Origin: a virus
Strand: one strand, 5' to 3'
DNA: 64,000 nt
IMG/VR virus record: IMGVR_UViG_3300037337_000032
Span: 1 to 64,000 of that record
Position 1 is the stretch's first letter. Each line of letters opens with the position of its first letter. Positions 7,390 through 15,304 of this stretch are shown in pieces. Position numbers and translations under genes: made by a program. The notes under the pieces were generated by a model. It saw nothing but the letters and a program-made list of their open reading frames with translations, was not told the origin of the DNA and searched no databases.

Positions 7390-7417
7390 ATCTTAGCACA
7401 AGAATTTGCATTTGCAA
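7390..7417 (-). promoter_or_regulatory. Leftward promoter of the 7.4-1 kb operon
   Basis: Minus strand -35 TTGCAA (7412-7417), 16-nt spacer, extended -10 TGC-TAAGAT (7390-7395). About 33 nt upstream of the first leftward gene. Confidence 0.55.
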
Positions 7418-7452
7418 CAAACAACTGTAAAAATTATCTTACAAAAAAGTAC

Positions 7453-7480
7453 TTGACAAGATATGATAAACTGCTACAAT
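7453..7480 (+). promoter_or_regulatory. Rightward early promoter
   Basis: Perfect -35 TTGACA (7453-7458), 16-nt spacer, extended -10 TGC-TACAAT (7475-7480). It is the strongest match to sigma70 consensus in the divergent region and should drive the replication genes. Confidence 0.8.
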
Positions 7481-7487
7481 CCCAAAC

Positions 7488-7531
7488 GGGACGAGGGACG
7501 GAGGGACAAGTGAAGGGTGACAAGCTCGGGG
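7488..7531 (+). promoter_or_regulatory. G-rich repeated leader, possible G-quadruplex
   Basis: Starting about 8 nt after the -10, GGG runs occur at 7488, 7495, 7503, 7515 and 7528, within repeats of the form GGGACGA / GGGACGGA / GGGACAAG / GGGTGACAAG. Four GGG tracts with loops of 4, 5 and 9 nt fit a G-quadruplex pattern in the RNA leader. It is conspicuous in AT-rich DNA. Confidence 0.5.
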
Positions 7532-7546
7532 TTCATCGCTGAAGTT

Positions 7547-7574
7547 CATAACTGAAGTATAACTGCAGTTTAAC
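7547..7574. repeat. Palindrome-containing element shared with 63.7 kb
   Basis: Contains TATAACTGCAGTTTAAC (7558-7574), identical to 63719-63735; the match extends upstream (ATAACTGA...) with few differences. The core AACTGCAGTT is a perfect 10-bp palindrome, also present at 63543 and 63579. Possible protein-binding site. Confidence 0.6.
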
Positions 7575-7644
7575 ATGAGTTGAGCATAAGTTAGTACTTT
7601 ATTATTAGTTTTATAAATTTAACTCATTAACGTAAAGGGTAAGT

Positions 7645-7875
7645 ATGAAATATTCTAAAAGTAAACCTGTAGTACACTATAAAGGTGAAGCCAGTTTCTT
7701 CTATCACAGTGAAGACTCTAATGTGCTTGTAGCAAAATTAGCTTTTGTAACAGATCACCCTAAGTTGGGTAGTTGCTACAATGTAAGAACTAGTGCAGTG
7801 ATGGACGTTAGAAATGATGGTACAATTGAGACTAGAAACACAATCTACAAACCAGTGCCAGCTGATCCCCGTTAG
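7645..7875 (+). CDS. Hypothetical phage protein, 76 aa
   Basis: ATG with AAAGGGTAAG upstream. Small soluble, probably beta-rich protein (SFFYHSEDSNVLVAKLAFVT). First gene of the rightward operon. Function unknown. Confidence 0.65.
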   Translation: MKYSKSKPVVHYKGEASFFYHSEDSNVLVAKLAFVTDHPKLGSCYNVRTSAVMDVRNDGTIETRNTIYKPVPADPR

Positions 7876-7907
7876 TTGGATCTATTTTATAACTAGGACT
7901 ACATGAA

Positions 7908-8321
7908 ATGCAAGAAATGCAAGATAACATGCAAGAACACATATTACGTAATGCAATAATTACGCCAGATGGTACTTACCTAGAGAGCTTTCATAGGCAT
8001 GACTATAAGAGTCATCAGGATAGCTTAACAGGAGAACTTTACATGGTAGACGGAGGATATGACTACGTACGTAGATCAGTCAACAAAGTGCCTGCACAGG
8101 ACTTGACCGTAACAACTTTAGATCCGTTTACTTTACAACGACGTGCTTTTACCTGGGGATCTTATGGTAAAATGCAGGATCAAGAGAAGCACTATATTTT
8201 TCTGTGTGATCTGTCGGAAGAGCATATTTGTGCTATACTTAGAACTCAAGATAGACTCAAGGGTACTTACGTAGAGGTACTTCTAGAGAAAGAATTGGTT
8301 TACCGTAAAGGAGAAATTTAA
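7908..8321 (+). CDS. Conserved phage protein, 137 aa
   Basis: The pattern ITPDGTYLESFHRHDYKSH ... YMVDGGYDYVRRS ... WGSYGKMQDQ ... HICAILRTQ belongs to a common phage family that often lies near replication genes; its biochemical role is unknown to me. AGGA lies 9 nt before the chosen ATG; Met4 or Met8 are alternatives. The stop overlaps the next start (TAATG). Confidence 0.75.
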   Translation: MQEMQDNMQEHILRNAIITPDGTYLESFHRHDYKSHQDSLTGELYMVDGGYDYVRRSVNKVPAQDLTVTTLDPFTLQRRAFTWGSYGKMQDQEKHYIFLCDLSEEHICAILRTQDRLKGTYVEVLLEKELVYRKGEI

Positions 8322-8458
8322 TGTCAGATGTTGAGAAATTTTGGGCTGCTGCTTCTGTTAAATTTGGTACAACTCGTACTTGGCACGAGCTATCACCACA
8401 AGAGCAAATTCGTTTCGTAATGGGAATTAATATCTTAATGGAGATCCTATCAAAATGA
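8321..8458 (+). CDS. Small phage protein, 45 aa
   Basis: AAAGGAGAAATTTA precedes the ATG, which overlaps the previous stop. The product has WHELSPQEQIRFVMGINIL, a pattern recalled from short phage proteins next to replication genes. Stop overlaps the next start (ATGA). Confidence 0.6.
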   Translation: MSDVEKFWAAASVKFGTTRTWHELSPQEQIRFVMGINILMEILSK

Positions 8459-8565
8459 AATTTCCTGCACTAATTTGGCAATCACCTTCTATGTTCTACT
8501 ACGCAGGCTTATACCTAAAGATTGGAAATAAAAGGTATCGTATATTTAAAGTAGGAAACAAATAA
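8455..8565 (+). CDS. Very small phage protein, 36 aa
   Basis: Starts by ATGA overlap and ends by TAATG overlap with the DNA ligase gene. Aromatic, basic product (MKFPALIWQSPSMFYYAG...). No motif. Support is translational coupling on both sides. Confidence 0.5.
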   Translation: MKFPALIWQSPSMFYYAGLYLKIGNKRYRIFKVGNK

Positions 8566-9473
8566 TGACAATCCCAGAAGGTTTTAAACCTCAGCTTGCA
8601 ATCGAGCATAGCAAAGTTAAGATGGTTCCTAAAGAAATGTATATGTCAGAAAAACTAGACGGCATACGCTGTCTTATATTTTCAGGTGTAGCGTATTCTC
8701 GCAGTCTAAAACCAATACCAAATAAAAGCATTCAAGCGTATGTAAAAATGCACGCTGAATTGTTAGAAGGATTAGATGGAGAACTGATTGTAGGTGATAA
8801 GAATGCACCGGACGTGTTTAACAAAAGTACTTCAGGTGTTATGCGTATCGAAGGAGAACCTGATTTTACTCTCTGGGTTTTTGATTACTGGACTCAACTA
8901 CGGACATGGTACTGGAGATACATAGAGTTAAATCAAATTCAAAGCTACTATGGATTTCCAGATAGAGTTAAAGTTCTAGAGCACTTTCAGGTTTACACTC
9001 AAGAAAATATTGACGAGTTTGAGGGTAAAATGCTTGCTCAAGGTGCAGAGGGTATCATGCTTAGAGATACAAATGGTTACTATAAGAATGGTCGCTCTGG
9101 TACTAAGAATCCTGAGTTGCAGAAGGTCAAACGCTTTGTTGATGCAGAATTTGAAATTATAGGTTGGGAGCCTAAGTACCATAATTCAAACGAAGCGAAG
9201 ACAAATGAATTAGGCCGCACAGAGCGATCTACAGCTAAAGATGGTATGGTAGCATTAGATACAATGGGAGCGTTGATTCTACGTGACTCTAAAGGGTATG
9301 TATTCAATTGTGGGAGTGGTATGACTGATGCAATCCGAGAAGACCTATGGAACCGCAGAGAAGCATTGATGGGTCAGCTAGCTAAGGTAAAATATTTCGA
9401 CGTTGGGACTGGGTACTCAGTACCGAGATTTCCTGTGCTAGTTGGTATCCGGCATAAAGATGATATTGGTTAA
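8565..9473 (+). CDS. ATP-dependent DNA ligase
   Basis: 302 aa, a short T7-type ligase. Nucleotidyltransferase motif I is EKLDGIR with Lys30 as the adenylated residue. Motif III region is DGELIVG (71-77), motif IV EGIMLR (162-167) and motif V LQKVKR (185-190). The C-terminal part (about 195-302) is the OB domain. It seals nicks during lagging-strand synthesis, acting with the polymerase and primase-helicase downstream. Start overlaps the preceding 36-aa gene. Confidence 0.93.
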   Translation: MTIPEGFKPQLAIEHSKVKMVPKEMYMSEKLDGIRCLIFSGVAYSRSLKPIPNKSIQAYVKMHAELLEGLDGELIVGDKNAPDVFNKSTSGVMRIEGEPDFTLWVFDYWTQLRTWYWRYIELNQIQSYYGFPDRVKVLEHFQVYTQENIDEFEGKMLAQGAEGIMLRDTNGYYKNGRSGTKNPELQKVKRFVDAEFEIIGWEPKYHNSNEAKTNELGRTERSTAKDGMVALDTMGALILRDSKGYVFNCGSGMTDAIREDLWNRREALMGQLAKVKYFDVGTGYSVPRFPVLVGIRHKDDIG

Positions 9474-9501
9474 TTTGACGGAACAAAAAAAGGACAACAA
9501 A

Positions 9502-10512
9502 ATGCAAGAACGTAAATTAGCAACTATCCGAAAAATTGATGCAATTGATCCTATTGAGGGTGCAGATACAATTGAAGTAGCTACTGTAGATGGCTGGAAA
9601 GTTGTAGTAAAGAAGGGCGAATTTCCGTCTGATACTTATGCTATTTTCTGTGAAATTGATTCATGGATACCACATGAGCTTGCACCATTTCTAACTAAAG
9701 TGTATAAAGAACCACAAGTATTTGAGGGTATCAAAGGTGAAAGACTACGTACAATTAAATTACGTGGTCAAATTAGTCAAGGTCTTCTTCTTCATATTGG
9801 TTTTTTAGATGAATGGACAGTAGGGGATGATGTTACAGCGCGCTTTGGTATTATAAAGTGGGAACGGCCTATTAGCACACAGTTAGCTGGCATGGCACGA
9901 GGTAATTTTCCCCTAGAAGTACCAAAGACTTATCAAGAGCGGATTCAGAATTTGGGGCGTTCAGGTTCGTTTGAGCGTATTCAGGAAGATAATTGGAGCG
10001 TGACAGAAAAACTAGACGGTGCCTCATGTACGTTTTATTTGGACATAAATGCTGATTTTCATGTTTGTTCTCGCAATCTGGACTTAAAAGAAGATGAAAC
10101 AAATACATACTGGAGGTTAGCAAATAAGTTTAAGATTGAAGATATTATGCGTAGGAACTTTATGCTAGGTATCGCTATTCAAGGTGAGATGATTGGTTTA
10201 GGTATTCAAGGCAATCAGTATAAAAATAGCTTAGATTTCTATATTTACGATATTTATAATACAAAGATTAATCAATATCTCCTGCCTGTCCAACTTAAAG
10301 CAGCTTGTGCTAAACTTGGCTTGTCGCATGTACCTATTATATCTGAGAATACTACACTGCAGGCTACTACAATTGCACAACTAATCGAAGAAGCTGAAGG
10401 TAAATCTGTGCTTAACGGCAGTAGTCGTGAAGGTCTAGTATATAAAAGTAACACAGTACATGATCGTTCTTGGAAATGCGTTAGCAATTCTTGGTTACTT
10501 AAAAATGAATAG
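9502..10512 (+). CDS. RNA ligase (Rnl2 / DRB0094-like)
   Basis: 336 aa from the ATG at 9502, preceded by AAAGGA; a longer frame from 9442 overlaps the ligase and lacks a ribosome site. An N-terminal OB-like domain (residues 1-60, with GADTIEVATVDGWKVVVKKGEFP) precedes a nucleotidyltransferase domain with motif I EKLDGAS (Lys170), motif Ia/III (SRNLDLKE, IQGEMIG), motif IV REGLVYKS and motif V SWKCVSN. The domain order matches the family of Deinococcus RNA ligase DraRnl, which seals 3'-OH/5'-P RNA nicks. It could repair phage or host tRNAs cleaved by host defences. Confidence 0.88.
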   Translation: MQERKLATIRKIDAIDPIEGADTIEVATVDGWKVVVKKGEFPSDTYAIFCEIDSWIPHELAPFLTKVYKEPQVFEGIKGERLRTIKLRGQISQGLLLHIGFLDEWTVGDDVTARFGIIKWERPISTQLAGMARGNFPLEVPKTYQERIQNLGRSGSFERIQEDNWSVTEKLDGASCTFYLDINADFHVCSRNLDLKEDETNTYWRLANKFKIEDIMRRNFMLGIAIQGEMIGLGIQGNQYKNSLDFYIYDIYNTKINQYLLPVQLKAACAKLGLSHVPIISENTTLQATTIAQLIEEAEGKSVLNGSSREGLVYKSNTVHDRSWKCVSNSWLLKNE

Positions 10513-10520
10513 GAGTTAGT

Positions 10521-12242
10521 TTGGCTGCATTTATTAGACACACAAGTTGCCCCAAGTGTAATAGCAAAGATAATCTTGCTGTTTACGCTGATGGTAGTTA
10601 TTTTTGCTTTAGTTACTGTGGGTATAAATCGGTAAGCGAAGATTTCAAAGAAGCAAATAAAAAGAGTATTATTAAAGTTCGCTCTAGCATTAAAAAGGAA
10701 ATAGAAAATATGGAAGTTAAACCTAGTAGTAAACCTGCAATGACACCAGAAGAAAATGCAGAAATTAAATCTGAAACTTCTGTTAAGGCAAAAGGCTTTA
10801 GGGGTATTTCTGATGGCACATATTCAAAATTTGGTGTTCGTCATGCATTTGCAGAAGATACTGGAAAGGTAATTGAACAATACTATCCTTGTACTCAAGA
10901 TGGACAGCTCGTTGGATATAAGGTTCGTGAAGTGCCTAAAAACTTCTACTCAAGGGGTCGAACAGGAGCAGACTGTGAATTATTCATGCAGTTCAGGTTC
11001 AATCGTGGTGGTAAGTATGTAGTCATTACAGAAGGTGAAGTTGATGCTTTATCTGCATACGATATGTTATCTGATTACAATAAGAGTAAAGGATGGGATT
11101 TTGAAACTGCTGTTGTTTCTCCTACTACTGGAGCTGGTTCATATAAACAGATTGCAGGTCAGTATAAGTTCTTTGATTCTTTCGATAACATTATTATTGC
11201 ATACGATAATGACAAGGCAGGACAAAAGGCAACAGATCGACTTCTTAAAGTACTACCAAAAGGAAAAGTAAAGATTATGCCTATGCGTTTTAAAGACGCT
11301 AACGAATATTTAGATCAAAACGCATCTTCTTCTTTTGTGAGTGATTTCTATAGTGCTAAAAAGCAAGTACCTGTTGGTGTTCTTGCTTCTAGTAAGTTAT
11401 ACGAACGAATCATGGGTCAGTCTGCAGTATCTAAGATCCCTTTTCCTCCTTTTATGCAGAAGCTTAACGAGTTGTTTGTAGGTGGTATGCCATTAGGACA
11501 CATTGTAAATATTGCTGCAGATACAGGCGTGGGTAAAACAACTCTCGTAAATGAATTAATTTATTATTGGATTTTTAATTCACCGCATACTGTAGGGATT
11601 GTTTCAATGGAATTAGATGCAGGGCAGTATGGTGAAGTATTATTGTCTAGGCACTTAGAAAGAAAGATTGCTCTTATTGAAAGTCAAGAAGAAAAGATCG
11701 CCTATCTCAGTAGTCCGCATGTAGTTGAAAAGGCCAGAGAACTTACAATTAAAGAAGATGGAGACTCTCGCTTTTATCTTTTAGATAATCGTGACGGTAC
11801 AATTGAAGAGATCCAGGATACGGTTGAAGAACTTGTGTCTGCTTGTGGGGCTAAGGTAATTGTTTTAGATCCACTACAGGACATCCTAGACGGCCTGAGT
11901 AACGAAGAGCAAGCGGACTTTATGAAGTGGGCCAAAGGCTTTATCAAAAGTCACGGAATTACTTTCATCTTCATCAATCACATGCGAAAGACACCTGCAG
12001 GTCAAAATGGAGCAGATAGTGAGCAAAACATTATGGGGTCCAGTACAATTATTAAATCATCATCTGCAAATATTCTGCTTAAACGGGATAAGATGTCTGA
12101 AAGTGAAATTTTAAGAAATAGCACAGATATTATTGTTACTAAGAACCGTATCTGTGGTCTTACTGGTTCCGCTGGCTCTATTTACTACGACAATGCTACA
12201 CATACACTGCATAGCCTAGAGGAATGGCTAAGTAGTCACTGA
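10521..12242 (+). CDS. DNA primase-helicase (T7 gp4-like)
   Basis: 573 aa with a TTG start 8 nt after AGGAG; no in-frame ATG fits. The N-terminal zinc finger has C10, C13, C29 and C33. A low-complexity acidic/basic linker follows at about 55-95. The Toprim domain shows TEGEVDA (171-177) and AYDNDKAG (228-235). The DnaB-like helicase has Walker A ADTGVGKTT (334-342), Walker B VIVLDPLQD and a later FIFINHMRK. It unwinds the fork and makes primers; the polymerase follows directly downstream. Confidence 0.95.
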   Translation: MAAFIRHTSCPKCNSKDNLAVYADGSYFCFSYCGYKSVSEDFKEANKKSIIKVRSSIKKEIENMEVKPSSKPAMTPEENAEIKSETSVKAKGFRGISDGTYSKFGVRHAFAEDTGKVIEQYYPCTQDGQLVGYKVREVPKNFYSRGRTGADCELFMQFRFNRGGKYVVITEGEVDALSAYDMLSDYNKSKGWDFETAVVSPTTGAGSYKQIAGQYKFFDSFDNIIIAYDNDKAGQKATDRLLKVLPKGKVKIMPMRFKDANEYLDQNASSSFVSDFYSAKKQVPVGVLASSKLYERIMGQSAVSKIPFPPFMQKLNELFVGGMPLGHIVNIAADTGVGKTTLVNELIYYWIFNSPHTVGIVSMELDAGQYGEVLLSRHLERKIALIESQEEKIAYLSSPHVVEKARELTIKEDGDSRFYLLDNRDGTIEEIQDTVEELVSACGAKVIVLDPLQDILDGLSNEEQADFMKWAKGFIKSHGITFIFINHMRKTPAGQNGADSEQNIMGSSTIIKSSSANILLKRDKMSESEILRNSTDIIVTKNRICGLTGSAGSIYYDNATHTLHSLEEWLSSH

Positions 12243-12245
12243 TAG

Positions 12246-12275
12246 TTGACTTAAGACCTAAAGTTGTGATAGACT
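12246..12275 (+). promoter_or_regulatory. Promoter ahead of the DNA polymerase gene
   Basis: -35 TTGACT (12246-12251), 18-nt spacer, extended -10 TGA-TAGACT (12270-12275). It overlaps a terminator hairpin: the -10 starts in its loop. The TGTGATA element is shared with promoters at 20.9 and 22.2 kb. Confidence 0.6.
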
Positions 12276-12293
12276 TTGGGTCTTGTTTATTTG
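12253..12293 (+). terminator. Terminator after the primase-helicase gene
   Basis: AAGACCTAAAG (12253-12263) pairs with CTTTGGGTCTT (12274-12284), an 11-bp stem with one G-T pair and a 10-nt loop, followed by GTTTATTT. The promoter for the next gene is interleaved with it. Confidence 0.7.
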
Positions 12294-12303
12294 GAAGGAA
12301 CAC

Positions 12304-14601
12304 ATGCGTTACATCATTGACATCGAGAGTACAAACCTACTACAAAATGGTTTAGATTACTCTTCTATGCCTTACACTTTAAAACCAGATTATAAAGTTT
12401 GGTGCGTAGTTGTGCGTAACATTGACACAAATGAAGTGCAATCGCTAGTAAAAGAAGAGATCACTTACAAGAATTTGAGCAGTATTTTAGAGGATTGTAC
12501 GGAGCTTATCGGGCATAATATTGTAGCTTTTGACTTACCTGTTCTTATGCTCTATGGTGCATTAGACTATAGCGTAGGGTATCCAGATCAGAGTAGTACA
12601 CTCTTTGGTAAACCTGTAACTATTACAGATACACTTCTGTGGTCAAAACTTTTAAATGCAGATAGACTTGGAGGTCATAGTCTAGATGCCTGGGGTAAAC
12701 GTTTAGGAAATACAAAGGCGCACTTTAAGGAATGGGATCGTTTCTCTCAAGAAATGCTAGACTATTGCATTCAAGACACTAGCGTAAACCATTCAGTACT
12801 TACTGAAATTATTAAAGAGCAAGGTAAGACTGCTTGGAAAAGACCGTATAGTATGGAGGTAAAACTAACCGACCTTACTCTACGACAGGAACTCTTTGGT
12901 TTTGACTTTAACGTAGAACTGGCACATAAAAACGTAGCTGAACTATCTGGTTTTATGCAGGGTATTGCAAAGACCGTTGATCCTCTATTACCTAAGAAAC
13001 GCATGACACAAGGCAACGCAAGTTTCTACCAGTTACCAAAGATCCGTTTCAAAAAGAATGGCGAAGTATCGTCTAATCTCATTAAGTTCTGTGAAAAGCT
13101 GGGTGCTGTACTATCAGAAGACCACCAAACTATTTTATATGATAATAAAGCATTTCCTATAACCACAGAAGTACCTCTAAAAAGTGAAGAGGAAGCAGAT
13201 ATTGAAGATATCGATGTAGTTAAGAGTTATTTACTAACACTGGGTTGGATTCCGTCAGAAGTAAAAGAGCGTGATATCGTAAAGAAAACAGATAAAAGTC
13301 TAAGAGATTATGATGGTATCATTGAAGCGATTGATAGGTATGTAAAGCAAACAGAGAACTCTGTATTTCGTGAGTTGCGCTTAGACTTCTTAGGTGTACG
13401 CATGGACAATCTTCGTGCATTTCTTATCAAGAAGATTAACGGTACAAAACCTATTTACTTACCAACTACACCTAAACTAACTGTAGGATTAGAAAAAGAG
13501 ATATGCCCTAATCTTATTGCACTTGGTGAAAAAGGTGATTTCGTAAAAGATGTAGTGCATTATTATACCTACAGGCATCGAAAGAACTCTATCTCTGGTG
13601 GTGCATTAGATGAAGATGGCGAGCCTATGACTGGTTTTCTAAGCGCAGTACGCGAAGATGGTCGTATACCTACACCTGCAGATACTTTAGGTGCAAACAC
13701 TGGGAGATACCGCCATAAGATTGTCTGTAATGTACCAAGGGTTACTTCTTTGTACGGGGAACAGATGCGTAGTTTATTTGGGAGTGGTAAAGGCTTGTGG
13801 CAACTTGGGTATGACTTTGCTTCACTAGAAGCTAGGGTTATGGGACACTATGTACTTCCTTATACTGATGGTGTAAATCTTGCAGATGCACTAGTCGCAG
13901 AAAAACCTAATGATATTCACAGTATTAATGCAGGTAAACTAGGTATTGATCGTACATCTGCCAAAAGTTTTTCATATGCAGCCATTTACGGCGCTCAACC
14001 TAAAAAACTATCTAAGATGCTAGGCATCAGCGAAGCAGAGGGTCAAGCGTTATTTAAAGACTATTGGGATGCTGTACCTGCACTGAAGGAATTAAAAGAA
14101 CGTGTAGAACAAAGATGGGAAGCAAGTGGCAAGAAAAGCATTCCGGGTATTGACGGTAGGTTGCTATCAACCCGAAGTAAGCACAGTCTTATTAATGTAC
14201 TGTTTCAATCTGGTGGTGCTATTGCAGCTAAGTGGTCTGCTGTGCGTCTAGCTCAAGCAATGGAAGATGAGGGTATTTTAGGTGATCCTTTTAAGCACAG
14301 TAAAAAAGATGTTAAAGTCTGGTGGTTGATCCACATGCACGATGAACAACAGATGGCATGTCATCCGAGCCTACTAAAGATTAAATCTTTTGAGTCTGAA
14401 GAAGAAGCTAAAGAATTTTGCAAGTTAAATGCAGGTTGTAGTGCTATCGGTCACGGTTCAAAGGGTGCTTACGTAGGTTTGAAGACCTTACCCGTAGATT
14501 GCATTGAGAAAGGTATCAAACAAGCTTGCAATGAATTGAAACTCCGTGTAGACTTAGGCTTTGAATACATCCCCGGTGCAAATTGGGGGCAATGCCACTA
14601 A
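12304..14601 (+). CDS. Family A DNA polymerase with 3'-5' exonuclease (T7-like)
   Basis: 765 aa from the ATG at 12304, which has GGAAGGA upstream (an upstream in-frame ATG at 12283 has none). The exonuclease domain begins YIIDIEST (D6, E8) with a later IGHNIVAFDLP block. Polymerase motif A is YDFASLEARV (about residue 503), motif B RTSAKSFSYAAIYG (about 550) and motif C IHMHDEQQ (about 679). It is the replicative polymerase. It resembles T7 gp5 in length and order of motifs; whether it uses thioredoxin is not visible. Confidence 0.95.
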   Translation: MRYIIDIESTNLLQNGLDYSSMPYTLKPDYKVWCVVVRNIDTNEVQSLVKEEITYKNLSSILEDCTELIGHNIVAFDLPVLMLYGALDYSVGYPDQSSTLFGKPVTITDTLLWSKLLNADRLGGHSLDAWGKRLGNTKAHFKEWDRFSQEMLDYCIQDTSVNHSVLTEIIKEQGKTAWKRPYSMEVKLTDLTLRQELFGFDFNVELAHKNVAELSGFMQGIAKTVDPLLPKKRMTQGNASFYQLPKIRFKKNGEVSSNLIKFCEKLGAVLSEDHQTILYDNKAFPITTEVPLKSEEEADIEDIDVVKSYLLTLGWIPSEVKERDIVKKTDKSLRDYDGIIEAIDRYVKQTENSVFRELRLDFLGVRMDNLRAFLIKKINGTKPIYLPTTPKLTVGLEKEICPNLIALGEKGDFVKDVVHYYTYRHRKNSISGGALDEDGEPMTGFLSAVREDGRIPTPADTLGANTGRYRHKIVCNVPRVTSLYGEQMRSLFGSGKGLWQLGYDFASLEARVMGHYVLPYTDGVNLADALVAEKPNDIHSINAGKLGIDRTSAKSFSYAAIYGAQPKKLSKMLGISEAEGQALFKDYWDAVPALKELKERVEQRWEASGKKSIPGIDGRLLSTRSKHSLINVLFQSGGAIAAKWSAVRLAQAMEDEGILGDPFKHSKKDVKVWWLIHMHDEQQMACHPSLLKIKSFESEEEAKEFCKLNAGCSAIGHGSKGAYVGLKTLPVDCIEKGIKQACNELKLRVDLGFEYIPGANWGQCH

Positions 14602-14634
14602 CGTAAACGCAGCAATGCTACAATGCAGGAGGAC

Positions 14635-14811
14635 ATGACTTACACCTACAAATACAATGAAGAATATGGTACACTACAGCAAATAGACGAAAATAGTGTA
14701 CTAAAATCTAGCCTGAGTATGCCAAAGAGTGATCTAAATAGCATTGCTCAGTTGAACATAAAAGAAAATATTTTACGTAAAGTTGCCACAGATGTGAAAA
14801 TTATTGTATAA
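14635..14811 (+). CDS. Hypothetical protein, 58 aa
   Basis: Start chosen at ATG 14635 because CAGGAGG lies 3-9 nt upstream; an in-frame ATG at 14623 has no ribosome site. Soluble, Asn/Lys/Glu-rich. A promoter for the tRNA cluster overlaps its last codons. Confidence 0.55.
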   Translation: MTYTYKYNEEYGTLQQIDENSVLKSSLSMPKSDLNSIAQLNIKENILRKVATDVKIIV

Positions 14812-14812
14812 T
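14783..14812 (+). promoter_or_regulatory. Promoter of the tRNA / structured RNA cluster
   Basis: -35 TTGCCA (14783-14788), 18-nt spacer, perfect -10 TATAAT (14807-14812), ending one base after the stop of the 58-aa gene. Confidence 0.7.
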
Positions 14813-14888
14813 CTCTTTAGTTGGCTTGATCACCAACAACTCAGAGCTGAGATTGAGCTACTATCGGGTGCAAAGCCCGTCCAAATCT
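14813..14888 (+). other. tRNA-like or structured RNA segment without clear cloverleaf
   Basis: Contains GTTGG...CCAAC and a T-arm-like hairpin CGGG-TGCAAAG-CCCG (14865-14879) just before tRNA-Arg. Acceptor and D arms do not fold convincingly. It may be a degenerate tRNA or a leader. Confidence 0.35.
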
Positions 14889-14963
14889 ACGGTGTTCGTT
14901 CAAAGGATAGGACAAGATTCTTCTAAAATCTTAATAGAGGTTCGATTCCTCTACGCCGTACCA
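14889..14963 (+). tRNA. tRNA-Arg (UCU)
   Basis: 75 nt. Acceptor ACGGTGT/ACGCCGT (one G-T pair) with encoded CCA. D arm GTTC...GGAC. Anticodon stem AGATT/AATCT with loop CTTCTAA, giving anticodon UCU. T arm AGAGG-TTCGATT-CCTCT. UCU reads AGA, a codon favoured in AT-rich phage genes. Confidence 0.9.
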
Positions 14964-14968
14964 GTTAT

Positions 14969-15069
14969 GCAACTGTAGCTCAGTGGTAGAGCAGGAACCG
15001 ACTCATGGCGAAGGGCCAAATGCAGTCGGGTAAACTAAGCCGTTGGTTCGAGTCCAACCAGTTGCACCA
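14969..15069 (+). tRNA. Atypical tRNA with expanded anticodon region (101 nt)
   Basis: Acceptor GCAACTG/CAGTTGC with encoded CCA, D arm GCTCAGTGGTAGAGC and T arm GTTGG-TTCGAGT-CCAAC are all canonical. The 48 nt between A26 and the T stem hold no normal 17-nt anticodon arm. They form a hairpin with CCGACT/AGTCGG and an inner TGGC-GAAGG-GCCA stem, plus a single-stranded AT-rich 3' part. An insertion, an intron-like element or an inactive tRNA are possible. No anticodon can be assigned. Confidence 0.6.
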
Positions 15070-15304
15070 GTAAATTAGTCCCGGTAAGCCTGTTGCTTGT
15101 ATCCCTAAAGTTAGCGGCTCAAACCTCCGAAGCGGGTGCAATCCCCGTTAACCTCTAAGTGCAAACTTAGAATTGTAAAAATACAGTAGTGATTTGCGAT
15201 ACTACGTAGGATTTCTAGCATGAGGACTGTCGTCCAAAAAAGCGCAACGATAAATTTCTCTTACGTGCGCAAAAAGACACTATAATACTGCTTAGGGGCA
15301 GTTG
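15070..15304 (+). other. Intergenic stretch with several RNA hairpins
   Basis: No gene. Visible structures: T-arm-like GCGGG-TGCAATC-CCCGT (15132-15148); CTAAGT-GCAA-ACTTAG with a GNRA loop (15155-15170); GTAGT...ACTAC near 15187; a GGAC-TGTC-GTCC hairpin near 15225; GCGCA...TGCGC (about 15242-15270); ACTGC...GCAGT (about 15287-15303). TATAAT at 15281-15286 could be a -10 but the -35 is poor. Degenerate tRNAs or an uncharacterised RNA are both possible. Confidence 0.45.
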
